64,000 bases of DNA from Ideonella alba (GTDB lineage Bacteria > Pseudomonadota > Gammaproteobacteria > Burkholderiales > Burkholderiaceae_C): positions 50,200 through 114,199 of the forward strand of contig NZ_JAGQDF010000017.1 of assembly GCF_018069875.1 (NCBI RefSeq). Reading direction: 5' to 3'. Shown here one piece after another: positions 63,524 to 64,000 of the stretch. How positions within the stretch are numbered: the stretch's first letter is position 1; the number at the start of each line of letters is the position of its first letter. The position numbers were made by a program, and so were the translations under genes. A model generated the notes under the pieces. The model saw only the letters and a list, made by a program, of their open reading frames with translations, did no database searches and was not told the DNA's origin.

Positions 63524-64000
63524 ATGCCTGTACAGAGCCATGCCGCCAAGCTGCTGCGCCTTGCCGCGAAGCAACCCGCGGTATCGTCGCGCGAACTGTC
63601 CTCGGCCGGTATCCCTGCGCGCACGGTCTCCCGAATGGCTGCACGCGGCCAGGTGCGTCGCGTTGGCCGCGGGCTCTACACCGGCGCCGACGGATCACCG
63701 AGCGCACACCAATCGGCGATCGAGGTGACCCGGCTGGCACCCAAGACCGTGGTGTGCCTGCTCTCGGCCCTGGAGATCCACGGCATCGGCGCTCAGGCCC
63801 CCTTCGAGGTCTGGATCGCGCTGCCGGCCGGCACCCACGCCCCAAAGGGCACCCCCGCCGCGCTGCGCGTCACCCGCCTGTCGGGTGCGGCCTTCACCGA
63901 GGGCATCGAGACCGTCGTGCTCGACTGTATCGACCCAGCAGAACCTGCTCAGCTCAAGCCGCTATTGCATAAGCCTCAGCGGGGGTCCTCATGTTCAGCG
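63524..64000 (+). CDS. AbiEi-type antitoxin, partial at window end and possibly disrupted
   Basis: Begins an AbiEi (COG5340)-type antitoxin/regulator: a winged helix-turn-helix (KQPAVSSRELSSAGIPARTVSRM), the conserved RRVGRGLYTGADG, and LAPKTVVCLLSALEIHG, WIALPAGTHAPKG, TRLSGAAFTEGIETVVLD. After residue 137 (near 63934) the expected continuation (a PVRVYSPAKTVADCF-like block) is missing and replaced by unrelated residues, so the gene may be cut by a mobile element or frameshift. An ATG at 63994 with GGGGG upstream starts another frame at the window edge. In intact systems the AbiEii nucleotidyltransferase toxin follows. ATG 63524 gives the natural start. Confidence 0.7.
   Translation, partial: MPVQSHAAKLLRLAAKQPAVSSRELSSAGIPARTVSRMAARGQVRRVGRGLYTGADGSPSAHQSAIEVTRLAPKTVVCLLSALEIHGIGAQAPFEVWIALPAGTHAPKGTPAALRVTRLSGAAFTEGIETVVLDCIDPAEPAQLKPLLHKPQRGSSCSA

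Noticed and set aside
1..64000. CRISPR arrays, tRNA and rRNA genes
   Set aside because: No regularly spaced direct repeats and no cloverleaf or rRNA-like sequence were noticed on either strand; a covariance-model scan would be needed to exclude small RNAs.

Overview
The window is GC-rich DNA from what looks like a beta-proteobacterium of the Burkholderiales (inference). The signs are the strong G/C bias at third codon positions, the style of the chitin/GlcNAc cluster, the family mix of insertion sequences and a VirB-type mating-pair cassette. No rRNA, tRNA or CRISPR array was seen.

Region 1 (1-13523) is a chitin/N-acetylglucosamine utilisation locus. nagA and a JmjC-like cupin gene run rightward and face a flavin-dependent halogenase-like gene and a TonB-dependent receptor that run leftward. 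A divergent, mostly ATGA-overlapping operon follows: SIS-domain aminosugar deaminase, GH3 beta-N-acetylhexosaminidase, MFS permease, GH16-like protein, secreted GH18 chitinase. The receptor would import oligosaccharides; the hydrolases, permease, NagA and the SIS enzyme would take them to fructose-6-phosphate. Two 163-bp palindromic elements lie in frame inside the deaminase and chitinase genes.

Region 2 (13524-21908) is an insertion-sequence graveyard. A cytochrome c peroxidase gene with a lost start codon is cut by an IS4-type element with a frameshifted transposase. An IS21-type element with a 6-bp target duplication sits inside a deleted IS5-type transposase. There are remnants of a VapC toxin and an IS3 transposase, a secreted glucosaminidase-like gene, and an intact IS5-type element with TTAG duplications.

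Region 3 (21909-63471) looks like an integrative/conjugative element or integrated plasmid. Its left part carries an AlpA-like regulator and parB with a small membrane protein. Cargo follows: an ArgP-like regulator, a membrane transporter, a fatty-acid desaturase and an ACT protein. A leftward defence-type block comes next: a Gabija-like OLD nuclease/UvrD helicase pair, and a three-gene operon of CrfC-like dynamin GTPase, coiled-coil protein and patatin phospholipase. Next is an unrecognised two-gene unit encoding a 1504-residue and a 366-residue protein, then a decayed IS91-type transposase. The right part is a LuxR-type regulator and a nearly complete virB1-virB11/virD4 type IV secretion operon, followed by an OmpA-like lipoprotein, an LPD7-like protein and a DUF1173 protein. 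The window ends in an AbiEi-type antitoxin gene that departs from its family near residue 137.

The most promising candidates for something undescribed are the dynamin/coiled-coil/patatin operon (33452-37780), the giant two-gene unit (38715-44342), and the frame-preserving palindromic elements in the chitin operon.
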